Source: CAYXVB01 sp964467785
GTDB lineage: Bacteria > Bdellovibrionota > UBA1018
Direction of reading: 5' to 3'
DNA length: 28,727 nucleotides
NCBI GenBank assembly: GCA_964467785.1
Contig: CAYXVB010000029.1
Coordinates: forward strand, 1-28,727
Position 1 is the stretch's first letter. Each line of letters starts with the position of its first letter. The translations under genes and the position numbers were made by a program. Under the pieces are notes generated by a model, which saw only the letters and a list, made by a program, of their open reading frames with translations, was not told the origin of the DNA and made no database searches. Positions 21,902-28,727 of the stretch are shown here, one piece after another.

Positions 21902-22491
21902 GGACTCACTCCCCCTTTGAGTTCTCGAATGACTGCCTGACTGACCGCTTGAAGCGTCTCCATCACGCCCACACCTCGGTTGGCGACGGCTTCGAAGTTC
22001 GGCCTGCGCATCGGATTGAAGGTGGCCTCCAATTCCGACATGCTTACGGCATTGTTGAGGTCCCGCTTGTTGTACTGAAACACGAGCGGGATCTTGTTGA
22101 TGTCGTACCCCTGCCTGTCGAGGGTCTTCTCGAGCGATTCCCACGCTTCGAGATTCGCCTCCATCCGCTCGGGCGCGCTATCGACGACAAACACAACGCC
22201 GTCGACGCCCTTGAGGATGAATTGCCGGGAGACTTCGTAAAAGGTCTGCCCGGGAATACTGTAAAGATGAAAACGCGTCTTGTATCCGCGCACGTCGCCG
22301 ACGGCGAGCGGCAGGAAATCAAAGAACAGCGTGCGATCGTTTTCCGTGCTCAAGGTCACGAGTTTGCCGCGCCCGTCGGACTGCGTGTGCTCGTAGATGT
22401 ACTGCACGTTCGTCGTCTTGCCGCAGAGGCCCGCCCCGACGTAGACGATCTTGCAGTTGATCTCCTTGGCTGCGTAGTTGATGAAGCTCAC
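21898..22491 (-). CDS. mglA: MglA-type small Ras-like GTPase (cell polarity/motility)
   Basis: MglA is a bacterial Ras-like GTPase that, with its GAP MglB, sets cell polarity and gliding or pilus motility in Myxococcus and acts in Bdellovibrio pili and invasion. The 197 residues start at a GTG directly abutting the recR stop: MSFINYAAKEINCKIVY, nearly the Myxococcus N-terminus. P-loop GAGLCGKTT is at 19-27 (Myxococcus has GPGLCGKT; note Ala for Pro). TLSTENDRTLFFDFLPL carries the MglA-specific Thr switch region, YSIPGQTFYE (77-86) is the G3 box, and NKRDL (141-145) is the G4 box. No mglB lies in the window. It is in one operon with dnaX, recR and a DksA-like gene. Identity as an MglA orthologue or close paralogue is well supported. 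Confidence 0.95.
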   Translation of the reverse strand: MSFINYAAKEINCKIVYVGAGLCGKTTNVQYIYEHTQSDGRGKLVTLSTENDRTLFFDFLPLAVGDVRGYKTRFHLYSIPGQTFYEVSRQFILKGVDGVVFVVDSAPERMEANLEAWESLEKTLDRQGYDINKIPLVFQYNKRDLNNAVSMSELEATFNPMRRPNFEAVANRGVGVMETLQAVSQAVIRELKGGVSP

Positions 22492-23136
22492 TCAGCGCAT
22501 CTCCATCCGGTTTTCGAGTGCTTTGCCGATGGTCTGTCGATCGGTGTACTCGAGAGTGCCTCCGACCGGAATCCCGTGAGCCAGCTTGGTGACCTTGATC
22601 TGGAACGGCTTGATGAGACGGGCGAGATAAAGCGCGGTGGCTTCGCCTTCGACGCTGGGATTGGTCGCCAAGATCAGCTCGCGGATCGGACTTTCGGGTT
22701 CGCCAATGCGTCCCATGAGTTCGCGGACTTTGATCTCGTCCGGGCCGATGCCGTCCAGCGGGGAGAGGGCCCCGTGGAGAACGTGATAAACACCGCGGTA
22801 GGCTCCCGATTGCTCGACGGAAAAGACATCGGAGGGACGTTCAACCACGCAAACCAGTCCCTGGTCACGATTCGGATCCGCGCAGATCCGGCAGAGCGGG
22901 GCATCAGTAAAAGTGAAGCAGCGATTGCAGAGCGAGATCTTCTGTTTGGCGCCGACAAGAGCCTCCGCGAGGGAGCGCGCATAGGACTCGTCCTGCTTGA
23001 GAATGTGGTAGGCCAGGCGGGTCGCCGTTTTTTCGCCGATGCCAGGGAGCTTCGAGAGTTCGAAAATCAGGCGCGAGACCGGATCAAATTTGTTTGCGGA
23101 CTGTCCATTGATGGAGATCGGGTTACCGTTCTGCAT
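22492..23136 (-). CDS. recR: Recombination mediator protein RecR
   Basis: RecR acts in the RecFOR pathway, forming a ring clamp that helps load RecA at gaps. The 214 residues contain a helix-hairpin-helix LPGIGEKTATRLA (about 30-42), a Cys4 zinc finger CNRC / CRIC (about 70-85) and a Toprim domain starting VCVVERPSDVFSVEQSGAYRG and running through HVLHGALSPLDGIGPDEI. A C-terminal Walker-B-like region VTKLAHGIPVGGTLEY ends the core. The N-terminus is slightly longer than usual (about 15 extra residues). Its start overlaps dnaX by 14 bases and its stop abuts the mglA start. The commonly intervening ybaB/ebfC gene is absent here. Confidence 0.97.
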   Translation of the reverse strand: MQNGNPISINGQSANKFDPVSRLIFELSKLPGIGEKTATRLAYHILKQDESYARSLAEALVGAKQKISLCNRCFTFTDAPLCRICADPNRDQGLVCVVERPSDVFSVEQSGAYRGVYHVLHGALSPLDGIGPDEIKVRELMGRIGEPESPIRELILATNPSVEGEATALYLARLIKPFQIKVTKLAHGIPVGGTLEYTDRQTIGKALENRMEMR

Positions 23137-24931
23137 GGTCCACGCTCTCAGTCAGTTCGATGGGGCCGAGTTCGCCGCCGAAGAGCGACTTGGCTTCCCG
23201 GATGATGGGATGATTTTGCGCGACACTGCGGATCTTCGTTTCGCGCTCCTTTTGCTCGCGCTCGCGGCGGGTGGCAACGCTTTCGACCGGCTGCGCTCCG
23301 TCGCGGATCTCAGTCATCACGCGAACGGCGCGGCCGAAATACTCACGGGAGAGGTTAACGAGCTGGTCATAATAGGCGCGTGAGGCGAGCTGATCTTTGT
23401 AATAGCTGTCGTCGGGGGCAAAGACGATCTGGAGGATCGCATCAGCGCCACTGGAACTGTCGCTCGATGGGGATTGGACACAGTTGCCGTGCTCGAGGAT
23501 GGATGCGAGTAGCGGGCGCGATCCGCGGACATGCTCGATGAAACTCTCGAAGCTGAGCGGACCTTTGGGAGCCGCGATGGGCGAAGAATGGGCCGACGCC
23601 GCGACCGCCTGCGGAGCGGCCCGCGGCGGTGTCGGCTGCTCGCGAAACGCAGGCGCGGGGGCCGCCTGTTGGACCTGTACTTGGACTTGAGCTTGAGTCT
23701 GGACCGGGGAGGAGAAGGTCGACTTTGCAGGAGTGTGCGTGCTTGCTTGCGTCGCCGGAGCGGAGGAGGTCGTGGGAGGCGCGGACACGGGGGCATCGGC
23801 AAATGCCAGCACTTCGGCAGTGGCACACTTGACGAGAAGGATGTCGAGCAGCACCTTGGGCTGGGGAGAGCGCGCGATCCAGTCCAGGCCATGATGTAGC
23901 ACCTGGAAGATCATTTCGATCTCTTCGAGCGGTCGGAGTTCGGCTGCTGCTTTGAGTTCGTTCCACTCTTCCTCGGAAAGCTCCAGTGTGCCGGAGTTGG
24001 ATGCGCCGATCTTGGCGAGGACTGCGCCGTGAATGAACTCGATGAGACTGCGGGTCAGGACACGAAGGTCGTGGCCGGTTTCATAGGCCTTTTCGACCCA
24101 CTTGAGCGCTTCGAGCGGCTTGCGGGCAAAGATACCTTGCAGAATCCCGATGAGAGTCTGACCTTCGACCAGGCCTACGCTCTCGCGCACTGCGTCCACT
24201 GTGACGTGTGTACCCGCAAACGCGATCACTTGATCGAGAAGCGATAGGGCATCGCGCATCGAACCTTCGGCGGCGCGGCCGACCAGGGCAAGCGCGCCCG
24301 GATCGACTTGGATCTTCTCGGCTTCGCAGATCTGAGTCAGACGCTGCTGGATCTGAGCAAGGGTCACGCGGCGGAAGTCAAAGCGCTGACAACGCGACAG
24401 GATCGTCGCCGGAATTTTATGCGGCTCGGTCGTGGCGAAAACGAAAATGACATGGGCGGGCGGCTCCTCGAGGGTCTTGAGAAGCGCATTGAACGCCGCC
24501 GTCGTCAGCATGTGGACTTCGTCAATGATGTAGATCTTGCGCGAGCCGCGCGCAGGCATGAAGTTGGCGTTGGTCCGGATTTCACGAACCGCTTCGACGC
24601 CGTTGTTCGAGGCGCCGTCGATCTCTTGAACGTCGAGACCTTCCCCGCCGGAGGAAATCTCACGGCAATTGGCGCATTCGTCGCAGGAGCGCAGCCATTC
24701 GGCGCCGTTCAATGTTTCGAGACGCGTATTTTCGCACCGAATGGTCTTGGCGAAGATGCGAGCGATCGAAGTCTTGCCAATGCCTCGCGAGCCCGTGAAG
24801 AGATAAGCTTGGTGGATGCGCTGCGAACGGATGGCGTTGCCCAGCGTGCGGACGATGTGGCCTTGACCCACAATGTCCGAAAACTGCGCTGGACGCCACT
24901 TTCTGGCGAGCACTACATAAGAACTCGACAC
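23123..24931 (-). CDS. dnaX: DNA polymerase III subunit gamma/tau (DnaX)
   Basis: DnaX is the clamp-loader ATPase of the replisome. The GTG at 24931 is chosen because AAGGGG lies 8 bases upstream; a TTG at 24934 is the alternative. The 602 residues begin MSSSYVVLARKWRPAQF. Walker A is GSRGIGKTS (47-55), and the zinc module has C66 and CDEC/ANC (83-89). Walker B is IIDEVHML (135-142), followed by EEPPAHVIFVFATTE and the SRC arginine-finger motif LSRCQRFDFR. After the collar (to about 370) comes a Pro/Ala/Gln/Val low-complexity linker (TQAQVQVQVQQAAPAP), then a short C-terminal domain. I saw no obvious A-rich slippery site for making a separate gamma form. It is the first gene of the operon with recR, mglA and a DksA-like gene. 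Confidence 0.97.
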   Translation of the reverse strand: MSSSYVVLARKWRPAQFSDIVGQGHIVRTLGNAIRSQRIHQAYLFTGSRGIGKTSIARIFAKTIRCENTRLETLNGAEWLRSCDECANCREISSGGEGLDVQEIDGASNNGVEAVREIRTNANFMPARGSRKIYIIDEVHMLTTAAFNALLKTLEEPPAHVIFVFATTEPHKIPATILSRCQRFDFRRVTLAQIQQRLTQICEAEKIQVDPGALALVGRAAEGSMRDALSLLDQVIAFAGTHVTVDAVRESVGLVEGQTLIGILQGIFARKPLEALKWVEKAYETGHDLRVLTRSLIEFIHGAVLAKIGASNSGTLELSEEEWNELKAAAELRPLEEIEMIFQVLHHGLDWIARSPQPKVLLDILLVKCATAEVLAFADAPVSAPPTTSSAPATQASTHTPAKSTFSSPVQTQAQVQVQVQQAAPAPAFREQPTPPRAAPQAVAASAHSSPIAAPKGPLSFESFIEHVRGSRPLLASILEHGNCVQSPSSDSSSGADAILQIVFAPDDSYYKDQLASRAYYDQLVNLSREYFGRAVRVMTEIRDGAQPVESVATRREREQKERETKIRSVAQNHPIIREAKSLFGGELGPIELTESVDHAER

Positions 24932-25026
24932 CAATGCTACCCCTTACTTCCCGGCCCTCGCTCATCGAGAGCCGGCCCACATGAAGCTGGAATTTGATGC
25001 AGCAACTTACTCTGAGTAGAATGGAT

Positions 25027-25050
25027 AAACAAGCGAAAATAGGCTTGTTT
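25027..25050 (-). terminator. Hairpin after mscS
   Basis: AAACAAGC and GCTTGTTT form a perfect 8-base stem over an 8-base loop, 13 bases after the mscS stop. The T run is confined to the stem end, so termination may be partial, with some readthrough to dnaX. The rest of the 131-base gap before dnaX shows no RNA gene; no SRP RNA motif was seen. Confidence 0.5.
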
Positions 25051-25062
25051 TGGCTCTCCGTG

Positions 25063-26088
25063 TCAGCGCGCCGCAATGACTTTGAGAGGCTCGCCCACCA
25101 AGGAAATCCGAGCGTCAGACAATCGCTTGAGAAGTCGTTGGTTGAGTTCGGAGATCGCCGGTCCCTGATCGTCGAGAGAGGCGACCCAGAAGCCCATCGT
25201 TATTTCTTGATGCCCTGCAGCCAAGCTACTGAGATTAATCCAGTGATTGCGGTCTTGTCGTGCCTTGGAAACTTCGAGAATCGCCTGACGGCAATGCTCC
25301 CGTACTTCGTCAAACGGGGTTTCGATGGGTACGCGGATCACCGAAGAGCAAGTAACGTCCGGCTGGGGCCACGATAGATTGAGGATCTTTGTGTTCACCA
25401 GCTCGGAGTTCGGGACGATGAGAAGATTTCCGTCGCCCGTCTTGATGCGCGTGCTGCGCAAGCCGATCTCGTCCACCTCGCCTACCGACCCGCCAAGGTT
25501 AACCTTGTCTCCTGGCTTAAGGTTTCGGTCGATGATCAACATAAAGCCCGAAATCATGTTGGAGAGAGTGTCCTTGGCCGCCAAGCCGACCGCAAGGGAG
25601 CTGACTCCGAGGGCGGTGACCAGCGACATGACGTCGTAGTTGAAACGCTTGAGCACCATGATGCTCCCGCTGAGGAACACGAACAATGTGATGATGTTCC
25701 TTAATAGCGGTATGAATCCTATTTGCAGCGTGCTCGACTGGGTGGAACGGAGCGAGCTCCATTCAATGCCGATCAACAGCGCCTTGCGGAGCAGGGACAG
25801 TCCGATGATCACCGCGATCACATAGGCGGCGTGATTCAGGATGAGCGACAGAGTGCGATGTAGCGGGGCGACCTCCACGAAGAGCAGGAGGCCAACCACG
25901 AAGACCAGGCTCGAGGCTTGTGAGACCAGGGGCTGAAGGGGCGTCCACGTCTTGATTCTGGCGACGCGAGCGAGAGCGGCGCGGACGATCGGATAAGCGA
26001 TGAAAGTGACCGCGATGATTCCGAGGGCGGTGATTCCGTCCCGATGTTCCGACAAGAAGTTGAGTAGGTGGTCCAAAGGTGCTTCCAT
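25063..26088 (-). CDS. MscS-family mechanosensitive channel
   Basis: This inner-membrane channel relieves turgor on osmotic downshock. The ATG at 26088 gives 341 residues; upstream in-frame codons run into the divergent ogt gene and are rejected. Hydrophobic segments lie at about 17-37, 57-75, 82-105 and 130-150. The pore helix TALGVSSLAVGLAAKDTLSNMISGF follows, with the Gly/Ala packing typical of MscS TM3. The conserved beta domain follows: NLKPGDKVNLGGSVGEVDEIGLRST and NLLIVPNSELVNTKILNLS. The cytoplasmic C-terminal part ends at IAAR. It is somewhat longer than Escherichia coli MscS (286), with extra N-terminal helices. It is divergent from ogt and upstream of dnaX on the same strand. Confidence 0.95.
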   Translation of the reverse strand: MEAPLDHLLNFLSEHRDGITALGIIAVTFIAYPIVRAALARVARIKTWTPLQPLVSQASSLVFVVGLLLFVEVAPLHRTLSLILNHAAYVIAVIIGLSLLRKALLIGIEWSSLRSTQSSTLQIGFIPLLRNIITLFVFLSGSIMVLKRFNYDVMSLVTALGVSSLAVGLAAKDTLSNMISGFMLIIDRNLKPGDKVNLGGSVGEVDEIGLRSTRIKTGDGNLLIVPNSELVNTKILNLSWPQPDVTCSSVIRVPIETPFDEVREHCRQAILEVSKARQDRNHWINLSSLAAGHQEITMGFWVASLDDQGPAISELNQRLLKRLSDARISLVGEPLKVIAAR

Positions 26089-26114
26089 TACTTGACCACC
26101 GATAACACAAACGG

Positions 26115-26127
26115 ATTGAATTTCAAT
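26115..26127. promoter_or_regulatory. 13-bp palindrome between mscS and ogt
   Basis: ATTGAA-T-TTCAAT is a perfect palindrome in the 72-base divergent gap. It may be an operator for one or both genes. Confidence 0.35.
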
Positions 26128-26160
26128 GAAGGCAGTGCCACACTCCCCGACCGGGTGACT

Positions 26161-26730
26161 GTGAATCGATTGGAGTTTCAAGTCAGTGTGGGAATTCTTG
26201 AGATCGTCTGGAATCAGGACGGGCTGATCAGCCGTCTCGACTGGACGCTCAAGCTCATGCCGTCGCAGGCTACGGGCGACGTGCCGACGCACATCCTTGA
26301 CCTAGTCACGCGGACCCAAGATTTTTTCGTTACTGGCGCGCCCATTGGGATGGTTCCTTGGGAGCGAATCGATCGTTCCGGATGGACGGAGTTTCAGTCC
26401 CGCGTTTACGAATCGATCGCGGAAATTCCTTTCGGCGAGACTCGCACATACGGCTGGGTTGCGCACCGGGTTGGCAAGTTAACGGCAACTCGGGCGGTCG
26501 GGCAGGCGCTTCGCAATAACCCGCTTCCAATCCTGATTCCGTGCCATCGCGTGGTCTCCGTTACTTCGATCGGCGGTTTCATGGGCAGCGACGATCCGCA
26601 TCGGCCGGAGATGGATCTCAAACGTCGGCTTCAGATGCTTGAGGAGGAATACCTCAATCCTCCCTTCTGTTTCCTGTTCTCGCATCCGCTGGAGGTGGCG
26701 CTTGCCGCCTCCGGAGGCTTCGCGTCTTGA
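26161..26730 (+). CDS. ogt: Methylated-DNA--protein-cysteine methyltransferase (Ogt/AGT)
   Basis: This enzyme repairs O6-methylguanine by irreversible methyl transfer to its own cysteine. From the GTG at 26161 it has 189 residues; no strong Shine-Dalgarno is visible, and a GTG at 26155 is equally possible, so the start is uncertain. Motifs are FQSRVYESIAEIPFGETRTYGWVA (winged-helix DNA-binding part), the arginine finger RAVGQALRNNP, and the active site ILIPCHRVV with Cys about 128. After it the usual Gly-Tyr-rich loop reads IGGFMGSDDPHRPEMDLKRR, a few residues longer than usual, before the terminal LEEE. A short C-terminal extension of about 28 residues is not part of the family core. It overlaps the next gene by 4 bases. 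Confidence 0.9.
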   Translation: MNRLEFQVSVGILEIVWNQDGLISRLDWTLKLMPSQATGDVPTHILDLVTRTQDFFVTGAPIGMVPWERIDRSGWTEFQSRVYESIAEIPFGETRTYGWVAHRVGKLTATRAVGQALRNNPLPILIPCHRVVSVTSIGGFMGSDDPHRPEMDLKRRLQMLEEEYLNPPFCFLFSHPLEVALAASGGFAS

Positions 26731-28010
26731 ACGACGCCTTCCGCTGCCGAACCCCGTTCGCGGCTGCGGGGCTTTTCGTTTCCGGGATTCTGATCGCTGT
26801 TGGCACCGCTTGGGCATATGAACGAGGCGGCCTTGACTTCAATGTCTTTCATCATGCTTGGACGCTCGTCTTATCGGGGCAAGGGTCAAGGATTTATGCG
26901 GATTCACCCGACCGATTTCTTTATGCGCCGGGTTTTGCCTGGCTCTTCGCGCCGCTTGGGTTGCTTTCGCGCGACTTTTCGATGCTTTTTTGGTGCGTGG
27001 CCAAGGCCGCGGCGCTCGGCCTCATGCTCAGTGCGCTTGGGCGACGAATGGTTCGTGGCGGCGCTCGGCTTGCCGGCTGGAAGGCGGCGGGACTTGCCGG
27101 ATGGTCGCTCGTGCTCCTTGCGCGGCCTCTGCTGGTGGATTTTCAGTATGGACAGGTCAATGTGTTCATTCTCGCCGCCTGCGTTTGGGCGGTGATCCGC
27201 CACCTGGAGCCAGGCCGACCGCACGCATCTGTCATCGCATGGACCGTCTTTTCGATCACCGCGGTGGCCAAGATTTTTCCTCTCCCGCTTCTGATATTAC
27301 CCTGGCTTCCCGGGCGGCCCCATCCGGGCCGTCGTTGGGAGCGGCTCGGAACACTTATTGGCTGCCTGCTTGTCCTCGGAATTCCGTTTGTCGCACAAGG
27401 TAGCGATGGTGCGATCGCGCTGTATGGCCAGTGGCGCGAGGCGCTCCTTTCTCGAGGCCTGCCGCTGGAATCTCACAATCAAAGTTTCGCTGCCTTCGTG
27501 CACCATTTCTTCAGTGGCGAGGGTACTCGGGTGATCGCGCGCGGCAGCGCTGCTTTGCTCAATCTCGGGCGGCCTTGGCTCTCGCCGGACTCCGTCTCGC
27601 TACTTTCGTGGAGCTGGACACTGATCACAACCGGCGTGATGCTCGGATGGCTTCTCAATCGGCCTGCGTCGCGCTCCAAGGACTGGGCCTGGTTAGCGAT
27701 GGTCATCGGTCTATTGATCGTGCCTTCGCATCTGATCTGGAAGCCGTATTTCGTATTCGGAATTCCCGCCGCGGTTTGCGCGAACGGAGCCGCCGAGCGC
27801 ACGGGCCGCAAGAGCTACCTGGTGGCCTTGGTCCTGCTGTTCGCTTTTGCTAATCTCAGCGGGTTTGATGTGATCGGCGCGGAATGGGGCGCACGCGCAG
27901 AGGCGGCCTCGCTCTTACTCGCATGCCATCTGGCGCTCCTGATCCTATCCTCGCGGGCGTCTGGTCAGGCAGCGGGCGCGGCTGACACGGCGGATAGCGT
28001 CACTCTGTAA
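26727..28010 (+). CDS. GT87-type polytopic glycosyltransferase
   Basis: This integral membrane protein of 427 residues resembles the GT87 / DUF2029 polyprenyl-phosphate-sugar-dependent mannosyltransferase group. A start at TTG 26727 overlapping the ogt stop is supported by GGAGG 9 bases upstream and by the lack of any other early start codon. A first helix (about 12-30) is followed by the external catalytic-loop signature LDFNVFHHAWTLVLSG...IYADSPDRFLYAPGFAWLFAPLGLL, with the key Asp at about 37. Around 8-10 further hydrophobic segments follow, including SLVLLARPLLVDFQYGQVN and IIVPSHLIWKPYF-like motifs common in the family. The C-terminus is Ala-rich. The 3' end probably overlaps the convergent gene by 46 bases. 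The acceptor is unknown; cell-envelope glycan or lipid is likely. Confidence 0.8.
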   Translation: MNDAFRCRTPFAAAGLFVSGILIAVGTAWAYERGGLDFNVFHHAWTLVLSGQGSRIYADSPDRFLYAPGFAWLFAPLGLLSRDFSMLFWCVAKAAALGLMLSALGRRMVRGGARLAGWKAAGLAGWSLVLLARPLLVDFQYGQVNVFILAACVWAVIRHLEPGRPHASVIAWTVFSITAVAKIFPLPLLILPWLPGRPHPGRRWERLGTLIGCLLVLGIPFVAQGSDGAIALYGQWREALLSRGLPLESHNQSFAAFVHHFFSGEGTRVIARGSAALLNLGRPWLSPDSVSLLSWSWTLITTGVMLGWLLNRPASRSKDWAWLAMVIGLLIVPSHLIWKPYFVFGIPAAVCANGAAERTGRKSYLVALVLLFAFANLSGFDVIGAEWGARAEAASLLLACHLALLILSSRASGQAAGAADTADSVTL

Positions 28011-28727
28011 AGGCAGCGGTCGTCACCTTTGTGCATGCAGGCCAGAGTCTCCANNNNNNNNNNCTTTGGCCTTCTGTGCGCCATTGTAAGCAGGGAAGGC
28101 GCCGAGCTTCTGCATGAAATACCGGCACATGAAGTTACCGAGCGGAGCCTCCCCGCCAAACAGGAACGGTTTCATGTGCTCGAGGGCCTTGACCGAGATC
28201 GTCAACTGATGGTGGTCGGCGGACTGGTCTTCGATCGAAAAGAGATAATCAGAGGTGTAAAGCGCGAAGTTTTGGTGCCATTGGCGCAGCAGCTCATCCG
28301 GGGATTCCGCGCCGGCGTAGACGTTATGAAGACTGCCGTGGCAAAGAGGCTGAATATAGTGCGGATCCAGTGATGAGAGGTCGCCGAATTCGATCACACC
28401 CTCTTTGTTCAATAGCTGGGCCAGATCCATCCAGAAGTTTGCGTTGAGGACATTCGTAAGTTCCACAGTGACATCGGGATCCAGGCCCATTCCTTCGAGG
28501 GCGGCGTTGAGTCGCTGTTCGCCAAGAGTGGTTTCGGCGCGGGCGAGAAGTGGCATGACCGCGCGCAAGCTTGTTCCGCGCGACTCGATATACCGTTTAG
28601 GTAGTCGGAAGCCGCCTTCATAAATCTCCGATCGGAGCGTAGTGGGCTGACGGGCGTCAAGAGTGCCCGTGCGAAGGGATTCGGCAGGAATCTTCATGAC
28701 GTCGCAGAACTCGAACCACTCAGGAGC
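27965..28727 (-). CDS. Partial sensor-like protein with V4R-like C-terminus (broken by gap)
   Basis: The frame is open through the right window edge (APEWFEFCDV precedes Met at 28697), so the true N-terminus is unseen. Ten N bases at 28054-28063 split the gene. In the frame carried across unchanged it stops at 28023. Shifting by a gap length divisible by three instead gives ETLACMHKGDDRCLYRVTL and a stop at 27965. The Cys-x3-Lys-Gly-Asp-x2-Cys pattern resembles the end of V4R and DUF2378-type small-molecule-binding domains. The helical body before it (FWMDLAQLL, LLRQWHQNFALYTSDYLF, FMCRYFMQKLGAF) suits that layout too. There is no signal peptide or membrane helix in the visible part. Such domains often sit in sensors or regulators. 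The call is tentative. Confidence 0.6.
28054..28063. other. Assembly gap (10 N)
   Basis: Ten N bases lie within the minus-strand gene. Frame logic from the V4R-like signature implies a true missing length divisible by three. Confidence 0.97.

Noticed and set aside
21949..23205. 418-codon plus-strand frame over mglA and recR
   Set aside because: It crosses two solid genes on the other strand and has no recognisable domains.
23690..23720. Programmed frameshift in dnaX producing gamma
   Set aside because: No A-rich slippery heptamer or downstream hairpin could be identified in the linker region.
24935..25062. SRP (4.5S) RNA gene upstream of dnaX
   Set aside because: This is a common location for it, but the conserved GGUCCGGAAGGAAGCAGC-type core is not present on either strand.
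28705..28722. TGGTTCGAGTTC resembling a tRNA T-arm at the right edge (minus strand)
   Set aside because: It lies in an open coding frame and no acceptor or anticodon arms are seen.

Overview
The window is a GC-rich stretch of a bacterial chromosome with tight coding and AT-rich gaps. It comes from a draft or metagenome-type assembly, since two 10-N scaffold gaps each break a gene. Gene content points to a Gram-negative of the former deltaproteobacterial groups, most likely Bdellovibrionota-like. The evidence is an MglA-type polarity GTPase beside recR and dnaX, DksA-like zinc-finger proteins, outer-membrane and lipoprotein export signals, and an FtsZ tail of the DEYDIPTYMRRQ type. The phylum is inferred from this and is not proven. 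I saw no tRNA, rRNA, CRISPR array or insertion sequence.

Layout. Positions 1-1871 hold the end of murC and all of murB (cell-wall precursors). Positions 1890-14050 are about 12 kb that separate murB from ftsQ. They hold a secreted metzincin-like protein, a three-gene minus-strand operon, a divergent plus-strand gene, and a coupled pair of M16 peptidase genes. In the operon, a fusion of circularly permuted ATP-grasp and an HExxH domain is followed by an orphan membrane protein and then an outer-membrane beta-barrel candidate. The divergent gene encodes a glutamine-synthetase-like (DUF2126-like) amidoligase. Positions 14141-17732 are ftsQ-ftsA-ftsZ with their own extended -10 promoter and a strong terminator. 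Positions 18182-20139 hold a subtilisin-like secreted protease and a membrane zinc-ribbon protein. Positions 20308-24931 (minus) hold a DksA-like gene, a tiny very basic Trp-rich protein gene, and the operon dnaX-recR-mglA-dksA-like. Positions 25063-28727 hold an MscS channel, a divergent ogt followed by a GT87-type glycosyltransferase, and a partial sensor-like gene with a V4R-like end.

The best candidate for a poorly described system is 2733-11227. It combines two ATP-dependent amide-ligase folds, a zinc-peptidase motif, a membrane protein and an outer-membrane protein around one divergent promoter region containing a 7-7-7 inverted repeat. It looks like an envelope-linked variant of the known ATP-grasp / Alpha-E / DUF2126 / transglutaminase peptide-modification gene sets, with the transglutaminase and proteasome-like genes absent and a peptidase fused instead. 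The substrate cannot be told from sequence.

Several short inverted repeats sit in promoters or around Shine-Dalgarno sites (9758, 14961, 16301, 18139, 19686, 20752, 21343, 26115). They are listed as candidate operators or leader structures with modest confidence.
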